A stretch of DNA of 64,000 nucleotides from Chamaecyparis obtusa (Eukaryota; Streptophyta; Pinopsida; Cupressales; Cupressaceae). Below the pieces are notes generated by a model. That model ran no database searches, was not told where the DNA came from, and saw only the letters and a list, made by a program, of their open reading frames with translations. The stretch lies in contig BSBK01001116.1 of NCBI GenBank assembly GCA_027943335.1, positions 900,001-964,000 on the forward strand, given 5' to 3'. Below, one piece after another: positions 24,497 through 36,512 of this stretch (positions within the stretch are counted from its first letter, which is position 1; each line of letters opens with the position of its first letter). A program made the translations under genes and the position numbers.

Positions 24497-25261
24497 GATA
24501 AATTAATGTTGTAGAGGCTATGCACCCATTGTATTTAGGTTTTTGACATATGTACATGTATAATTGTAAGCACGCTTAAGCCAATTCATTTGGAAGTGTT
24601 ATTTTTAATTAGTTATAGGGCCGACCTATTTGTATATTTGATATGAGTGCATAAATATAATGTGCACCCATTGTAATCGGTATGGAAGTTGTGAGAGAGT
24701 TGTGACAAGCATAGCAGAGGTATGCAAAGAGAGCATATGATGTATTAGAGCTTTGCAAGAGGTCAAAGCATCAACGCACCAAAGGAACTGATCTAACAAG
24801 CAGTGTCACAGTAACAGTTCACTTGCAAATATAGTGTGTATCTAATTCAAAAGGTTGTAGCCTTCATCATTTGAGCAGTGACCTCTAGGACATTGATTCC
24901 ACTCCCCTAACAGGGATCATTGTAAAAGTCTCCTAATAGGGTCTGACCCTTAACAAGGTCTACTATACTGAAAGCATTGTAAAGCTACTCCTAACAGGGT
25001 AAAGGATCTTCTAACAAGGATCACAAAACACTAGTGCAGATTATTATTGGGTATCAAGTCCCACCGGGGTTTTTACCTATTTGGGTTTCCCCGTAACCAT
25101 ATTGGTGTCTTGTGTTGATTTCATGTTTTATGTTTATGTGAATGTTTAATTCAGTACTTAAGCATTTATAATTTAGTATTCAGATTAAAGTGAAAAGTTA
25201 AAATACAGTGAACACTGATTCACCCCCCCCCCCCCCCCTCTCAATGTTCCCATTCCTAACA
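24497..25261 (+). repeat. 3' LTR remnant of element A (765 bp)
   Basis: It aligns with 4508-5277 of the 5' LTR and ends in CCTAACA, followed by the AGTTT duplication. The first ~360 bp of this LTR and the adjacent polypurine tract are missing. Confidence 0.9.
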
Positions 25262-25266
25262 AGTTT
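25262..25266 (+). repeat. target-site duplication of element A, right copy (AGTTT)
   Basis: Identical to 4143-4147 and directly after the terminal CA of the 3' LTR. Confidence 0.9.
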
Positions 25267-27837
25267 GACTTTGAATAGTTATAACGGAGAAATCGGAAAC
25301 CAATCTTTGTTTTTTTATGCATTGGCTATACATTTCATCTAAAACATATTTTAAAATCATAGGAAAATAATATTATTTACATATAGTTTTTTGGCGGGAA
25401 CTAGACCCTCAATTTTTAGCATTTTTGGGCAATTGAAAAATGGACTTTTAAAAATTAAAAAACTCCATCAATTATTATTCAAATAATTTTTTAAAAATAA
25501 TAGCCATAAACTTCATCCATTTTTACACATTTCATTAATTTACATTATCTTCAAATTCCAAACACAAATGTCACTTTTATGTCATTGAAGTTGAACAGTT
25601 TTGGTGTTGTTAACCTTTTCCTTTATAAAAGTGTGACATGGGTTTGTACTTTTAACCCATAAAAAAGTCAATAAAAGCACATCATTATTAGGAAAAGGTC
25701 ACCCAAGGTTCCCTATTCCATCTATTTCAACCCCATATTTAAACCAAAAGTCAATTATAATCATATTTCAATAGATCTTTTCTAGAATCTATCTGTATAT
25801 TCTCATTTTTCCTTTACATACAAAAAACCATCAATTCACTCCATTTGGCCCCTATTTATTGTATTTTCCATTAAAAAATGCATATCCATAATGGAATCCT
25901 TTCATAATAGAAAAGATTCAATGCATTGGCATAGTTCTGTATACCTCTTGAGGCCTAGCATATCATCTTTCTTCCAATGTAAGAGGAGATAGGCCTAAGC
26001 TTCATAGTTTTATGTGCATCCCAAAAAACCCTATTTCCTACCTTACAAAGTATTTAATAAAATAATTCCTTTCATTGTACATTACATGTCCTTTTGATTT
26101 CCATACCCTATTCCAAAGCACTACCTATATACGGAATGAAATGACTCAATCAAAGTTATTTCATGTACAACTATATTGAAATTAAGGAAAAGAAAGAATA
26201 CACTAACCATTTAAAAATTCAATTACATTTGGATTAAGTGTTAATGTCATGGATGAAAAATCAATTTGAATGTATTGTTCTCAAGGTGGCTTATGTTGTC
26301 ATATTTTAATCCTATTAATAAGATGTCAACTTCTTAGGAAAAATGTAAGACCAAAACCCTTGGGATGGGACAATTTTCCTATGAAATTTCCAAAATATGA
26401 AATGGAGTATCAAAGGTGAAAATCTATGAACATCCATTTTTCCATCAATAAGAAAGTTCATGTACATACATTGTACAATAAAATTGCCAATAGTTCATCA
26501 GAAAGTAGAATCTTTGACATGTTTCAATGGAGAGAATAATAGTTGAGAGGATTGGATCTATGATCTATATAAGGAGATAAATGGATCAAATAGCCAACAC
26601 CTATTGGTCAGTTTAAAACTAAACAAAATAAGTTTAGGTGCTAGCCCCTTTTAATGTGCCACTAGTCACCAATGATCAAATGGTTTAGGAGGGGGTAATG
26701 CTAATCATAGAGAAGTTATGTTATCAATGTTAGATGAAGGGTGACGTTAAATTAGAACATAAGTTTTACAAAACTAAAGTCACATCTAACTATTGTGATA
26801 GAAGGATCAATATCTAGCAATTGGAATTTAGTGACCAATCCTAAAGGTGATTGTTCATGTTTTGATCATTTTGGATTGGCCAACCATAGAGAACCACACA
26901 TGTAGGGCATGAATGTGGAAAATTTAAATATGAACTTTGTGCATCACAAATTTTCAAAAACGTTTCAAGACTTCAACAATAAATTGTATAATCATTTCAA
27001 AATACTTTAGGTTATAGAAAACCTATAGAAAATCTTGTAACAATGTTAAGACCCTCCCTAAAAAAATATTCAATGAATATGACCTTACTTGGGCCTTCTC
27101 CAGAGAAAAAGTGAGCTCATGAGATTCAAACCAAAGTGCCAAGATCTAAAATACATGCTAGGATTTGAAAGTAAAGAGGAACTAATATGAAAACTTTTAG
27201 CATCCATTTGAAACTTGTTTAAGGTTTAAAATAATATATTTTTTAATGACTTTCAATGTATCTTTGATTAATGTTTAGACATTGGGATGAGGATTTGATT
27301 CCACATCAAATATCTATTTGTATTTTAATGGGATTAGGGGCTCAAGTATGTTTGCGGTAGATGAGGGAACATAATAATATTATTATACACTTTGCTTCTA
27401 GATATATAGAGTGCTTGCAAGGGTGAATTTCTCATTTCCAAACTAGTGTATTGGAATATTACCACTAGTAATTTTTAAGGTCAAAATATTTTCTATTCAT
27501 TATCTCTGCTATAATAACTATTGTTGACATCTTCTATTTATATGACATCAAATGACATATAAACTGATTGGGATCACATTTAGAGGATCATTTTAGTCAA
27601 CTTCTAAATCATCCTTTGTATTCATCAATTACTATGTATTTTTTTATCTCTACAAATTTATGTTTTTATCTAAATGAATGTTCTTCCTCTCTTAGAGATA
27701 AGAATATCTTCCTCATGATGTGCATAATTGATTTTATGTGGATATATTCTTTTCAATAACAAAAAAATGGACAATTTTTGATAGTCTTGGTATGGAAAGC
27801 TCCATCCTTTATTTCCATCACCATCCAATTAATTTTG
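25267..27837. other. gene-free AT-rich stretch
   Basis: No gene, tandem array or recognisable element is seen. The first part (TTTGACTTTGAATAGTTATAACGG) resembles non-coding parts of old LTR elements, but no boundaries can be drawn. Open stretches are short and not protein-like. Confidence 0.5.
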
Positions 27838-28593
27838 TGATGCTGACCAAGGTAGGAGAGACCACAATATGATCAATCCCACCTCACATCAAGAGAAAAC
27901 ATGGAAAAGAAACAACCTACAATAGGAGATAAAATACAATATATTAATTGAGATCAAACTATTGGCAATTTGCCTTCATACATGTCAGGCTAAGAAGCCT
28001 ACCCAGTTGCAGTCTTACAATATAGCCAAATCAGGCTTCTGATCTATTGTAGATCCAAATTTGTACCTCAATCACTCATACCCTCAAGAAATACATCAGG
28101 AAACAATAAAAATCCATCGCAACACACAAGTCATCCCCTAGAAAGATTACATTTCCCAAGAAAAGGAAAATGTGTTACAATAATAGGGCAAGTCCTAAAT
28201 CATAAGAACTCAATCCATAAACCATGTCAATCATTTTGATCCCATATTTAGGTCCACACATGATCCAAGAACATAGAAATGTGTGCCACCATTCACCACA
28301 AACCATCAATTGCCACTACATGATCTAAATTCCACCAACAGTCAAAAACAAGAAATGAACAAGCTACACGAGATCATATGAGTCATAACTCCAGCAACAT
28401 CAATCCAAATGAAGTGTGATAAAGGGAAATAAATCAAAGATAGGTCCTAGATAAGATTATATTACTTCACACGCTAACTTGAAAGCATGATGAACCTCCA
28501 ACACAATCTCATAGATAGGAAATAAGAATAAAAAGAACAAAACTATTTTTGGTTGATGCAAGATTGTCCTAAACCCAAGATGCTCCTACATCA
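27838..28593 (-). repeat. 3' LTR of element G (756 bp)
   Basis: The plus-strand start TGATGCTGACCAAGGTAGG lines up with the F LTR start TGATGCATGGGTAGATCGG. The end GATGCTCCTACATCA matches the F LTR end. The middle is strongly diverged. Confidence 0.75.
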
Positions 28594-28676
28594 GACACCC
28601 AAGGTTATTAAGAAATGATGATCCTACATCAAATCTTACTCACAACCCAAGAAGAATCAAAATGATCCAACTCAGA

Positions 28677-30416
28677 CTATGGAATCCAAGTATAGTCTTC
28701 AACCAGAATATTTTTATACTTAACCACATAGTTTAAATATTCATTTTCTCTAGTACTCCTTCCAATTATGCTATCCAAAATATTCTCAACCTCATCCATC
28801 TTCTTCTTAGAATACTCTTGCTTCATATTTGAATCATCCTCAGGATGATAATACTCATACAAATCTACAATGTTGAATATAGGTTATATGTACATGTCAT
28901 CAGGTAACTCAACTTCAAAAGCATTACCACCATCAAATTTCTTCATTATTTTACAAGGTCCAAACTTCTTCATCTTTATCTTTCTATAGGTTCCAACAAG
29001 AAATCTTCCCTTATTCAAATGAATCATGAATTCATCACCAACTACAAAATCTTTATGTCTTCTAGTTCTATCATTTGTATCCTTATATTTATGATTATTA
29101 AGTTCCAAGTTATACTTTATTTCCTCATGCAAATTCTTCATGAATTCAGCATAACCCTCTGCTTCAGCACTTCATTTCTCCTCTATACCAAGATCATTTA
29201 ATTATGGAACTCCCTTAGGATGCATGCCAGTGACAACTTCAAATTGTGTCTTGCCTATACTTTGATTTATTAAAGTATTGTATGAAAACCATGCTTGTGC
29301 CAAAACCAAATCCCAATTACCTAGTTTGTCTCCAACTAGACATATCAACAAATTACCCAAGCTCCTATTCACAATTTTTTTTGTCCATCGGTCTATGGAT
29401 GGAATGTAGAACTAAAATTCAAATCATTATTCATATTCTTCCAAAGTGTTTTCCAAAAATAACACACAAACTTACTATCTTTGTCTGAAACAATACTCCT
29501 TGGTAACCCATGGAACCTCACAATTTCCTTAAAGAATAGATTGGCAACATGTACAACATCTGGAGTCTTCCTGCAAGGTATAAAATGTGACATATTTGAA
29601 AATATATCCACCACAACAAAGATAGAATCATTACCTCTTTGTGTCTTCGATAAACCAAGACCAAATTCCATGCTAATGTCTTCCAAAGGTCTACTAGGAA
29701 TAGGTAATAGTGTATACAATCCTAGATTCTGACTAACTCCTTTAGCAACATGGAGAACTCTGATCCTGACAAACTTTTGAACATCCCTATGAATTTGAGG
29801 CCAAAAGTATTTTTCATTAACCAAACTCATTGTCTTATCAATACCAAAGTGTCTTTGGTTCTCTGTCACTAATTCTTTACAAACCTTCCAAGGTTTTGCA
29901 AAATCAAGTTCAATCTCATATAAGTTCTTTAAATCATAAAATAAAAGTACTTCATCTCTCATCTCAATCAAAAAATTCCTTCTCCTACTCAATGCATCAA
30001 CAAGTCAGTTTGACCATCCACTTCTATTTCATGTACCTCTAATTCAATTTACTTTGATTTCCCAAATACTGCAATGCATTATGATTAGTATAAAATAAAA
30101 ACTCATTAGGCATCAAGTAATGTCTCCACCTCTTCAAGGCTTGAACAATAGCATAAAATTCTTGATCATAAACTGAATATTTCCTCTTAGCATTGTTCAT
30201 CTTGTCACTATAAAAAGAAATAGGTCTACCTTCTTGACTCAAAACTACTCCAATTGCATCACAATCAACTTGAAATACCTTAGTGAAATCAGGTAAAGCC
30301 AATATTGGTAATTCAAATACCTTATATTTCAATGTTTCAAAACTTCTATTAGCTTCATGTGTCCACTTGAGATATTTCTTACCTCCTCTCATTGTCTCTA
30401 TCATAGGATTACATAC
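28677..30416 (-). pseudogene. element G pol remnant: RNase H, integrase, chromodomain
   Basis: From the 5' side: RNase H (30404-30039) with the YSVYDQEFYAIVQALKRWRHYL block; integrase zinc-binding and core (29992-29393) with NDSIFVVVD, HFIPCRK and SIVSDKDSKF; integrase C-terminus (29141-28884) with KGRFLVGTY and KKFGPCKI; and a degenerate chromodomain (28862-28677). The pieces lie in different frames, so at least two frameshifts plus stops are present. The first integrase Asp is Glu here (SMEFGLGL where family members have MDF). Non-functional. Confidence 0.88.
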
Positions 30417-30840
30417 ACTAGTACATTTGGGGCATATTTATGATGACCTTTTATTGTAATTCTGATAGGCCATCGTCGGACTGTCGACAATTGACACAGT
30501 CAAAAACTTGTCATCGATATGTCTGATGATGCTTGATAACATTAAATTTTGACATTACTATGCGTCATATTTACGACAAGTGGTTGCATCCAAAGATACT
30601 ATTTTTCCAACGGTATCCTCATTGGTGTAATTTGACAAGTTGTCAGGATTCTGACACCCGTCAAGGGCTGAACATTTGACGCAGATGTTGTCAGACATAC
30701 AACATCCCTGTTAGTGGAATTTGACAAGATGTCACTATTTTGATGATCGTCAGGGATGCACATCCGATGAGGATGCTGCCGGACATACAACATCCTCATC
30801 AGTGTAATTTGACAAGTCATCGAAGTTCCAATAACAAAAA
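30417..30840 (+). mobile_element. candidate terminus of a decayed CACTA DNA transposon
   Basis: CACTAGTACATTTGGGG begins where element G stops. It is followed by GATGACC, CATCGTCGG and repeated TTTGACAAG/GTCA words, the texture usual at CACTA subterminal regions. Against this, the CACTA word overlaps bases that may still belong to G, and I found no matching inverted terminus downstream. Treat as a hypothesis. Confidence 0.3.
30614..30816 (+). repeat. tandem repeat, period about 88-89 bp
   Basis: The 26-bp box with consensus ATCCTCATCAGTGTAATTTG plus ACAAG occurs at 30614-30639, 30703-30728 and 30791-30816, spaced 89 and 88 bp. Between boxes lie GTCAGG and GACATACAACATCC words. The first full unit contains a GATGTTG/CAACATC inverted pair. 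Confidence 0.8.
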
Positions 30841-33232
30841 AAATATTTAAATAATACAAAATAAAGGGGTTGTGAATCCAACTTGTGAGATCGACTAGGA
30901 AGCATGTAGAGGTGAATTCCTATGATTTTCGATCACTCAAGTGTGTATGTAAAGGAGAGGCTTGCAATAAAAGTGAAAGTGTCAATCCACCACATTCTTG
31001 AAATGTGGTAATCCCACATTATATATTCCATGCATGAATATTAGGATAGGGATGGGCATGGGGCAATAGTGATGGGGTGGTTAGGATGGAAGCAAGTGGT
31101 GGTCTTGGGGTAGCACCCTTGGTGCATTCCCTATCATAGTGCAAGGTGGATTTTCACAATACTACATACCTAGTGATATCATGAAGCCACAAAAGACTTC
31201 AAAACCATAGAAGCCTTCGAGGGACACACTATTTTCATAATCCTACACACCTAATGATGTCCTAAAGTCTCCTTGCAGTCTCTTAGGGCAATAAATCATT
31301 TTGATGGAAATTTTGAATGGTTCAAAAGAAAGAAATTAGCAAATGGTATATATGTTCATGTCCTTAGGAAGTATCTTTTTTCTACATCTTAGATGAAAAT
31401 AAAGAATCTAAATGTTGAATTTGATGAATGAAAATGCTTTATTATAGATAAAAAGAGAGATTACCATACTATAGTAGTAGGAAGAGGATAATGGCTTATA
31501 TAAATCCAAGGCTACTCCTCCTATGCATTATATATTTGTAACTCAATCTATAGATGTCACCTAGGTATCTCAATGCACTTGGGAGACTTGACGACATCGC
31601 CTAAGCATCTTAAGGACATTCCAAATTCTTTGTAGAGTTTGAAAAATAGAGGGAAGTCTCGAAAACATCCATTCTTTGAGGGAGATGTCCTTGAAGTGTC
31701 CACAAAAAACATGGTAGTAGTGGCAGAACATTTTCCTAGAACCCTTACATCTCAGGGATATCCTCATCTTGGAGACTTCTGATTTTTGGTGGGTAATGCA
31801 TCCCTATGGAATAGCATTGTGCATATTAGGGAGTTCCCTTGAAGATGACTACCTCTTTCGGTTCCAATGTTTTTTTGTCAAAAAATGTAAGAAGGGTGAT
31901 GTTTGACAAAGACAGAGGTAAAGAGAAATGAAAACTACCCCAATAAATAAATACAATAGAATTGTGGAATAAGATAGACTTTAATTATTTGAAAACTAAA
32001 ATATAAGGCCTATAAAAGTTCAAGATTAAAGAATACTTTGACGATTAAAGGGCCAAACTACAAGATAATTACCTGAAAATTTGCACCATCAAGCATTTCT
32101 TCTTATTCGAAAGATCTCACAATGAACAAGATTTTGATCCTAGATTTGGTCCTACCTACAATGCAGCCTATTTGGACTTGTCTAGGTCATTATTAGTGAG
32201 CTATTGTAGAGGAAAAGTATTATATTTGAATATGTTGTAGGAAATTAAGGTTCAAACAAGAAAAACTAAGGCCTTGCCAGTCTATAACAAGAAAATAAAT
32301 CACCAAAAGTACATATGGAAATGACCTAATGCCGTAATATACTCCTTGCAACTGTCAATCTTCTTATGGAAATGGATGTTCTTGTTTACAGAAAGGAACA
32401 TACTGTGAAAATTATTGTGGGTAAGATGAATTTAATTATGTTTTTTGGTTAATTTTGATGCAGGATCCGATGTTCAAATTATGTGTATGGGGTTTGTTTC
32501 AATAAAAATAGTGGGCATTCCTTTGTCTTACATGTTCATAATCTTGGATTTACAGATGCCCATTTCATCTAGGGCTCCTTTTTTTGATCCCTCTATCCCT
32601 TGTCACCAACTCCCTAGACTCTTTTAGACTTTCTTGGGCTATGTCCACTCACTCTCCCTTCACTGATTTATTTAACAAAAAACTCTAAAACCAAAACAAA
32701 TCAAAATATTTTTCAATGTCCTATGAGACAGTCACACCATACAATTAAAAAATTCATTTGGATACAAATTCTTTTCTAACAAACCCTCTTTGAAGACCAT
32801 CGAGTCACTTGGTCTATGCCTACCAACACAAACACACAATGATTTCCAAACAATCTAATAATCTTGATGTGACTGTCCCACAACACAACATTTTATCCTT
32901 AGTACACTCAACAGACCCAACCCTAAGATCAACCTTGCACTCATGGTTCTTGATCTCTATCATCATTCAGAAGTCCTTTGCATACACACTTGGACCCCTC
33001 CACGAACCCGTAACAATCATAGTGTGTATGCAAAGCACTACTAAATTATGATCGAGATCTATCCATGTGCACTAGTTTTATTGATAGTGTTTTTATATCA
33101 ACTAAGATTTATCACAGAATCATAAATATTTCAAGAGAGCTAAAATAAAATGTACCATGAAATAGAACAAAGCCATGATGAACAAATTGTTTTGGATAAT
33201 TTTCAAGAACCATTCTTTTTTATGGTTTCAAG
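30841..33232. other. gene-free stretch
   Basis: No gene, LTR or tandem repeat can be supported. Open stretches are short and of AT-biased composition. Confidence 0.5.
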
Positions 33233-33404
33233 TGCTTCAAATGAAATACTTGCATTGCATGAATCCAAATGATCTTGGGATGATAATTGATCATAAGAGA
33301 AATCACTCTAGTCTTGAAAAATCAGAAAATTACCAGTCATTGAAGGAAGAACAGGGGAGATGCCCTACCAAATTGGGCATAGGATTGTTAAGAAATGATT
33401 TTAG
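33233..33404 (+). other. exon-like island
   Basis: An open frame of 56 codons lies between a T-rich acceptor (TTTCAAG at 33226-33232) and a strong donor (TTTTAG/GTGAGT at 33405). Composition is mixed and hydrophilic. No family is recognised, and its splice phase does not join cleanly to the next island (33689-33760), which would meet a stop. Confidence 0.2.
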
Positions 33405-33688
33405 GTGAGTATCATTGCATCCATTTGAGGCTGTATGAAGAAATTCTTGGCTTAGGTCATTGCATCTAGGAGAGGTTTTCCTTTAAATATCCACTAGCAC
33501 AACAATAAATACCATACCTAGGAGATGGTAGAACTATTTTCTAGCCATAGTTCTAGGTGCTGACATAAAGCATATTTAAATTTACAAGGTATTATAATTT
33601 GTTTACATTCAAGTCTTAATATAAAATAGAAGTTCTATTTACCCTGTATCTAAAGGCTCTATTTGGTCATCTTTTTTTTTCAATGTAG

Positions 33689-33760
33689 GTCTTGTCCATG
33701 AAATTGGTAACAATGAATTCAAAGCTTGGCTTTAGCATCAGCAATTTATTTTTCAAAATG
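33689..33760 (+). other. exon-like island
   Basis: 72 bp flanked by a long T-run acceptor ending TGTAG (33684-33688) and a GTAAAT donor. Open in phase 0 for 24 codons. Too short to judge; product unknown. Confidence 0.18.
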
Positions 33761-33824
33761 GTAAATATTTTATTTCATGAAATACTTATATATTAAATTT
33801 AAGGTTTTCTAAACATATCCTGAG

Positions 33825-33950
33825 CTGAACTTTATTGAAAATTATTATTTGCGCAAAAATGTGCGGAAGCCAAATGCCTCCAGGCTAGAAAAATCATCAA
33901 AGGAGTACAAACCATGGTATCCCAAGGATCAATGGGAGCATCATTACATT
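33825..33950 (+). other. exon-like island ending exactly at the element C insertion
   Basis: 42 open codons follow a CTAAAC-(n)-CCTGAG acceptor and end in CATTACATT, followed by the donor-like GTATGT. The encoded stretch is basic and aromatic-rich (KEYKPWYPKDQW near its end), unlike the surrounding low-complexity DNA. It is not a part of any LTR element seen here. The GTATG is also the target duplication of C. The opposite strand has a competing 56-codon open frame across the empty site. Host gene or chance is undecided. Confidence 0.28.
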
Positions 33951-33955
33951 GTATG
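33951..33955 (+). repeat. target-site duplication of element C, left copy (GTATG)
   Basis: GTATG directly precedes TGTTAGAATT and is repeated exactly at 50114-50118 after the terminal CCAACA. Confidence 0.92.
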
Positions 33956-35432
33956 TGTTAGAATTATTTAGAACAATAGAGAGGGGGGGTGAATCAGTTG
34001 TTCTCAGGTCCAGATGTACCAATTGAACTTTCTAGCACTTCAACAATCTCAGATCTAATCACTAACTCAACTCGGTCTCTAAAGTATATATTAGAAACAT
34101 ATAACATGCAATCCACTATCCAAATGTAAATAAATTGTAGAATATAACAACATTCACACAAGTATAACACCAGAATTATAGTGGAAACCCAAGTGGGAAA
34201 AACCACTTTGTAACATGTTACTGATATTTTACTCTTCTGAAGTAAGCTTTGTGAAAAGCCAACCTTATTAAAGGTTTACAAACACATTGTTAGGTATGAC
34301 CCTGTTAAAGGATTTAAACACTCTATCAAAAGTGACCTCGTTAAAGGATTTAAGTACATTCCATTAGAATGCCACCTTGATTAAAGGATTTATACAATGA
34401 TGATTAGGTCAACCTTGATTAAAGGATTTAGACTGATACAATGGTTAGAAAGTAACAGTAGTTTGATCTGAAAAGTATACAACTCACTTTGCAAATACAT
34501 ATCCTCTTTGCACATATATGTTGATTTAATGATTGAGCTTCATTTACATCTCCAACATTGATCTGCTCAGAATTCACTTCAAGCAATCACAACTCTTCTC
34601 AACTTCATCCTTCTGCTTAGACTTATCAGTCAATATCATCAACAACTCTAGCTCCTTAATGTAACCTCATAATTAGGTTTTCCTTTATACCTCTTCAGTT
34701 AGGTAGATCCATCTTTTTTCGCTTAATCTCCTTCGTAGATCTTAGGTTTAGGTTAGATTCATCGAATCCTTCCATCATTTAAGTTCTTCATCCTTCCTTC
34801 TAGATACATCTTCAAACTTCTCATTTAATCCATAATAAATTGATTTACCATGCATTAAATTATCCATACAATTCATTACTAAGGTCAACATGATTTATAT
34901 ATCCCAAGAATTCAACTATTTCGGCTAGGAATCTCTATTCTTTCTCCAAATGTAAATTACTAACACTCAGTCAATACTATGTTCATCTCCTCAGTTATCA
35001 CTACGTAACTCGGTCATCTCTATAAACTATCTTCCTTGGCTAACATTGTCTTTGCCTAGTAATTTCCTGTCGCTCAGCATAAACTGATGTTCGGTCAACA
35101 CTAAATTTACTCGGCATATACTGGTGCTTGGTCAACACTAACAACACTCGGCTTAAACTAGATTTCTTCACTTTTTCTTGGTTAAGCCTACTTCTTCAGT
35201 CTTTCTTCTTACTTAGATAAACAATACATTATATTATCAATGTACCAACTAATCAAGTACCCATTGAAGTATCAAATAACTCAACCTTTCCTTAGGTTCT
35301 CTTGGTATCTCCTTGCCCTAATCCTTTTCATCAATCAATAGATATGGTACTCTCCTAGATAGCAACTATCTTACCAGTTAAGGTTTGACATCAATGACAA
35401 TACTACAATTGTTTCAATTGTAGTTTCCAACA
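33956..35432 (-). repeat. 3' LTR of element C (1477 bp)
   Basis: The plus-strand ends are TGTTAGAATTATT and TTTCCAACA. It matches the two parts of the right LTR with scattered substitutions. The unmodified D target (TTTACCATGCATTAAA) is preserved at about 34851-34866. Confidence 0.94.
34682..34689 (-). promoter_or_regulatory. TATA box in the C 3' LTR
   Basis: TATAAAGG on the minus strand; the same octamer occurs in the 5' LTR at 40905-40912. Confidence 0.5.
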
Positions 35433-35446
35433 ATCTCCCTCTTTGG
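35433..35446 (-). other. polypurine tract of element C
   Basis: CCAAAGAGGGAGAT on the minus strand touches the 3' LTR start TGTTGG. The wider block GCCATCAATG-CCAAAG is nearly identical to that of element D at 43446-43475. Confidence 0.88.
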
Positions 35447-35893
35447 CATTGATGGCAATACCACATGAATAACACATGATTTGCCAACCAATCCAAAAAA
35501 AATTATGTGCATCAAAAAGTTTTATAATATCCTTAGCTTCATTCTGATTCACAACAAATTTGCCTTGCCTGACCGTTCACATAGTTACCCCCTCTGAATA
35601 TTTTTAGTCAACCAACTGTCACTAAATCTTAGATCATATCTATGTTTTTTCATCTGAATCTCTCCCTCTTTGACAATAATGCCAAAGTAGTATCTATCAC
35701 TTACATCTTCCACATGTAGATATCTTCTTGTCAGTTCAGTATACAATATTTCTCCCTCTATCATCTTTCTTATTACTGATTATCATCTTTGTTGTACTTC
35801 TCACAACTCTAGGCAGCTCCTAAAGTGTAACCTTTTCTGCATTAATTTGTCAGATATTTTGTGTAGCACATTTGATGCAGTGCTCCTAGTTGA
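35447..35893 (-). other. 3' untranslated region of element C
   Basis: Non-coding sequence between the end of the RNase H frame and the polypurine tract; no feature seen. Confidence 0.5.
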
Positions 35894-36512
35894 CTAGGCA
35901 GCCTCAATTAGGGGAATCACCCCTAGTTTACCTCTAAGATATTCATGAGAATCCTTAGGTAAAGCTTTTGTTAATATGTCTGCTAGTTGTTCCTTTGTAT
36001 TCACATATTCCATTCTCACTTCTTTATCTTGTACTAGTTCTCTCAAGTAATGATACTTGATATCAATATGTTTAGTATTTGTGTGCATCACTAGATTCTT
36101 TGATTTATTGATAGCAATTATTTTATCACAGAAAATAACAATCGAACCAGTGATTTCCTCTTTCATTCCTTTCAACAATTGCTTGATCCATGTACCAAAT
36201 TTGAACAATTCACTGCAGCTGCTACATACTCAGCTTTTGTTGTAGATTGGGAAATGCAATTATGTTTCTTGCTTGTCCATGAGACGAATCTCTTTCCTAG
36301 AAAGAATGCTCCACCACTTGTACTTTTCTTATCATCAACATTTCCTGCCCAATCTGCATCAGTGTAAACTCTCAGTTCAAATTTATCATTCTTCTTGTAG
36401 TATAATCTATAATCTTCTATCCCTTTCAGATATCTCAGTATTCTCTACACTGCCATCATATGATTTTCCTTAGGATTGGCAAAAAATCTTGCCACAATCC
36501 CAACTACTAGGG
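35894..36512 (-). pseudogene. element C RNase H region
   Basis: The 36208-35894 frame carries the Copia RNase H tail: KHIDIKYHYLRE, then QLADILTKALP. Upstream (36209-36400), decayed pieces of the earlier part (DADWAGN, KSTSGG, TKAEYVA types) are readable in a shifted frame. RNase H removes RNA from the RNA/DNA hybrid. Frameshifted against the RT segment, so not functional. Confidence 0.85.

Larger units (their letters stand above)
4148..25261 (+). mobile_element. element A: non-autonomous Copia-like LTR retrotransposon, interrupted by element B
   Basis: The order on the plus strand is 5' LTR (4148-5277), initiator-Met primer site, Gag-like ORF1, large ORF2, polypurine tract, then element B in opposite orientation (9834 to about 24496), then the last 765 bp of the 3' LTR (24497-25261). 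Perfect duplications (AGTTT) flank it. There is no protease, integrase, reverse transcriptase or RNase H anywhere in its interior. Element D at 41074-49526 is a second copy with the same layout, so the lack of pol is a family trait and not a private deletion. Assignment to Copia rests on the primer site, polypurine tract and LTR ends, which closely match element C. Confidence 0.9.
27838..30416 (-). mobile_element. element G: 5'-truncated chromodomain Ty3/gypsy remnant
   Basis: A 3' LTR (27838-28593) and the last part of pol (RNase H, integrase, chromodomain) remain. The sequence is a diverged relative of element F: pol pieces and LTR ends align, including TGATG at the LTR start and GATGCTCCTACATCA at its end. 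Everything upstream of the RT thumb, including most of RT, gag and the 5' LTR, is missing; similarity fades at about 30405-30425. Older than F, judging by its greater divergence and frame damage. Confidence 0.85.

Noticed and set aside
24490..24500. CATTG as the right target duplication of element B (left CAATG).
   Set aside because: It differs by one base, and element A sequence expected beside it is missing; a deletion border explains it better.
33233..33950. A single three-exon gene from the islands at 33233, 33689 and 33825.
   Set aside because: The first and second islands do not join without a stop, and the intron between the second and third would be only 64 bp. They are kept as separate weak islands.
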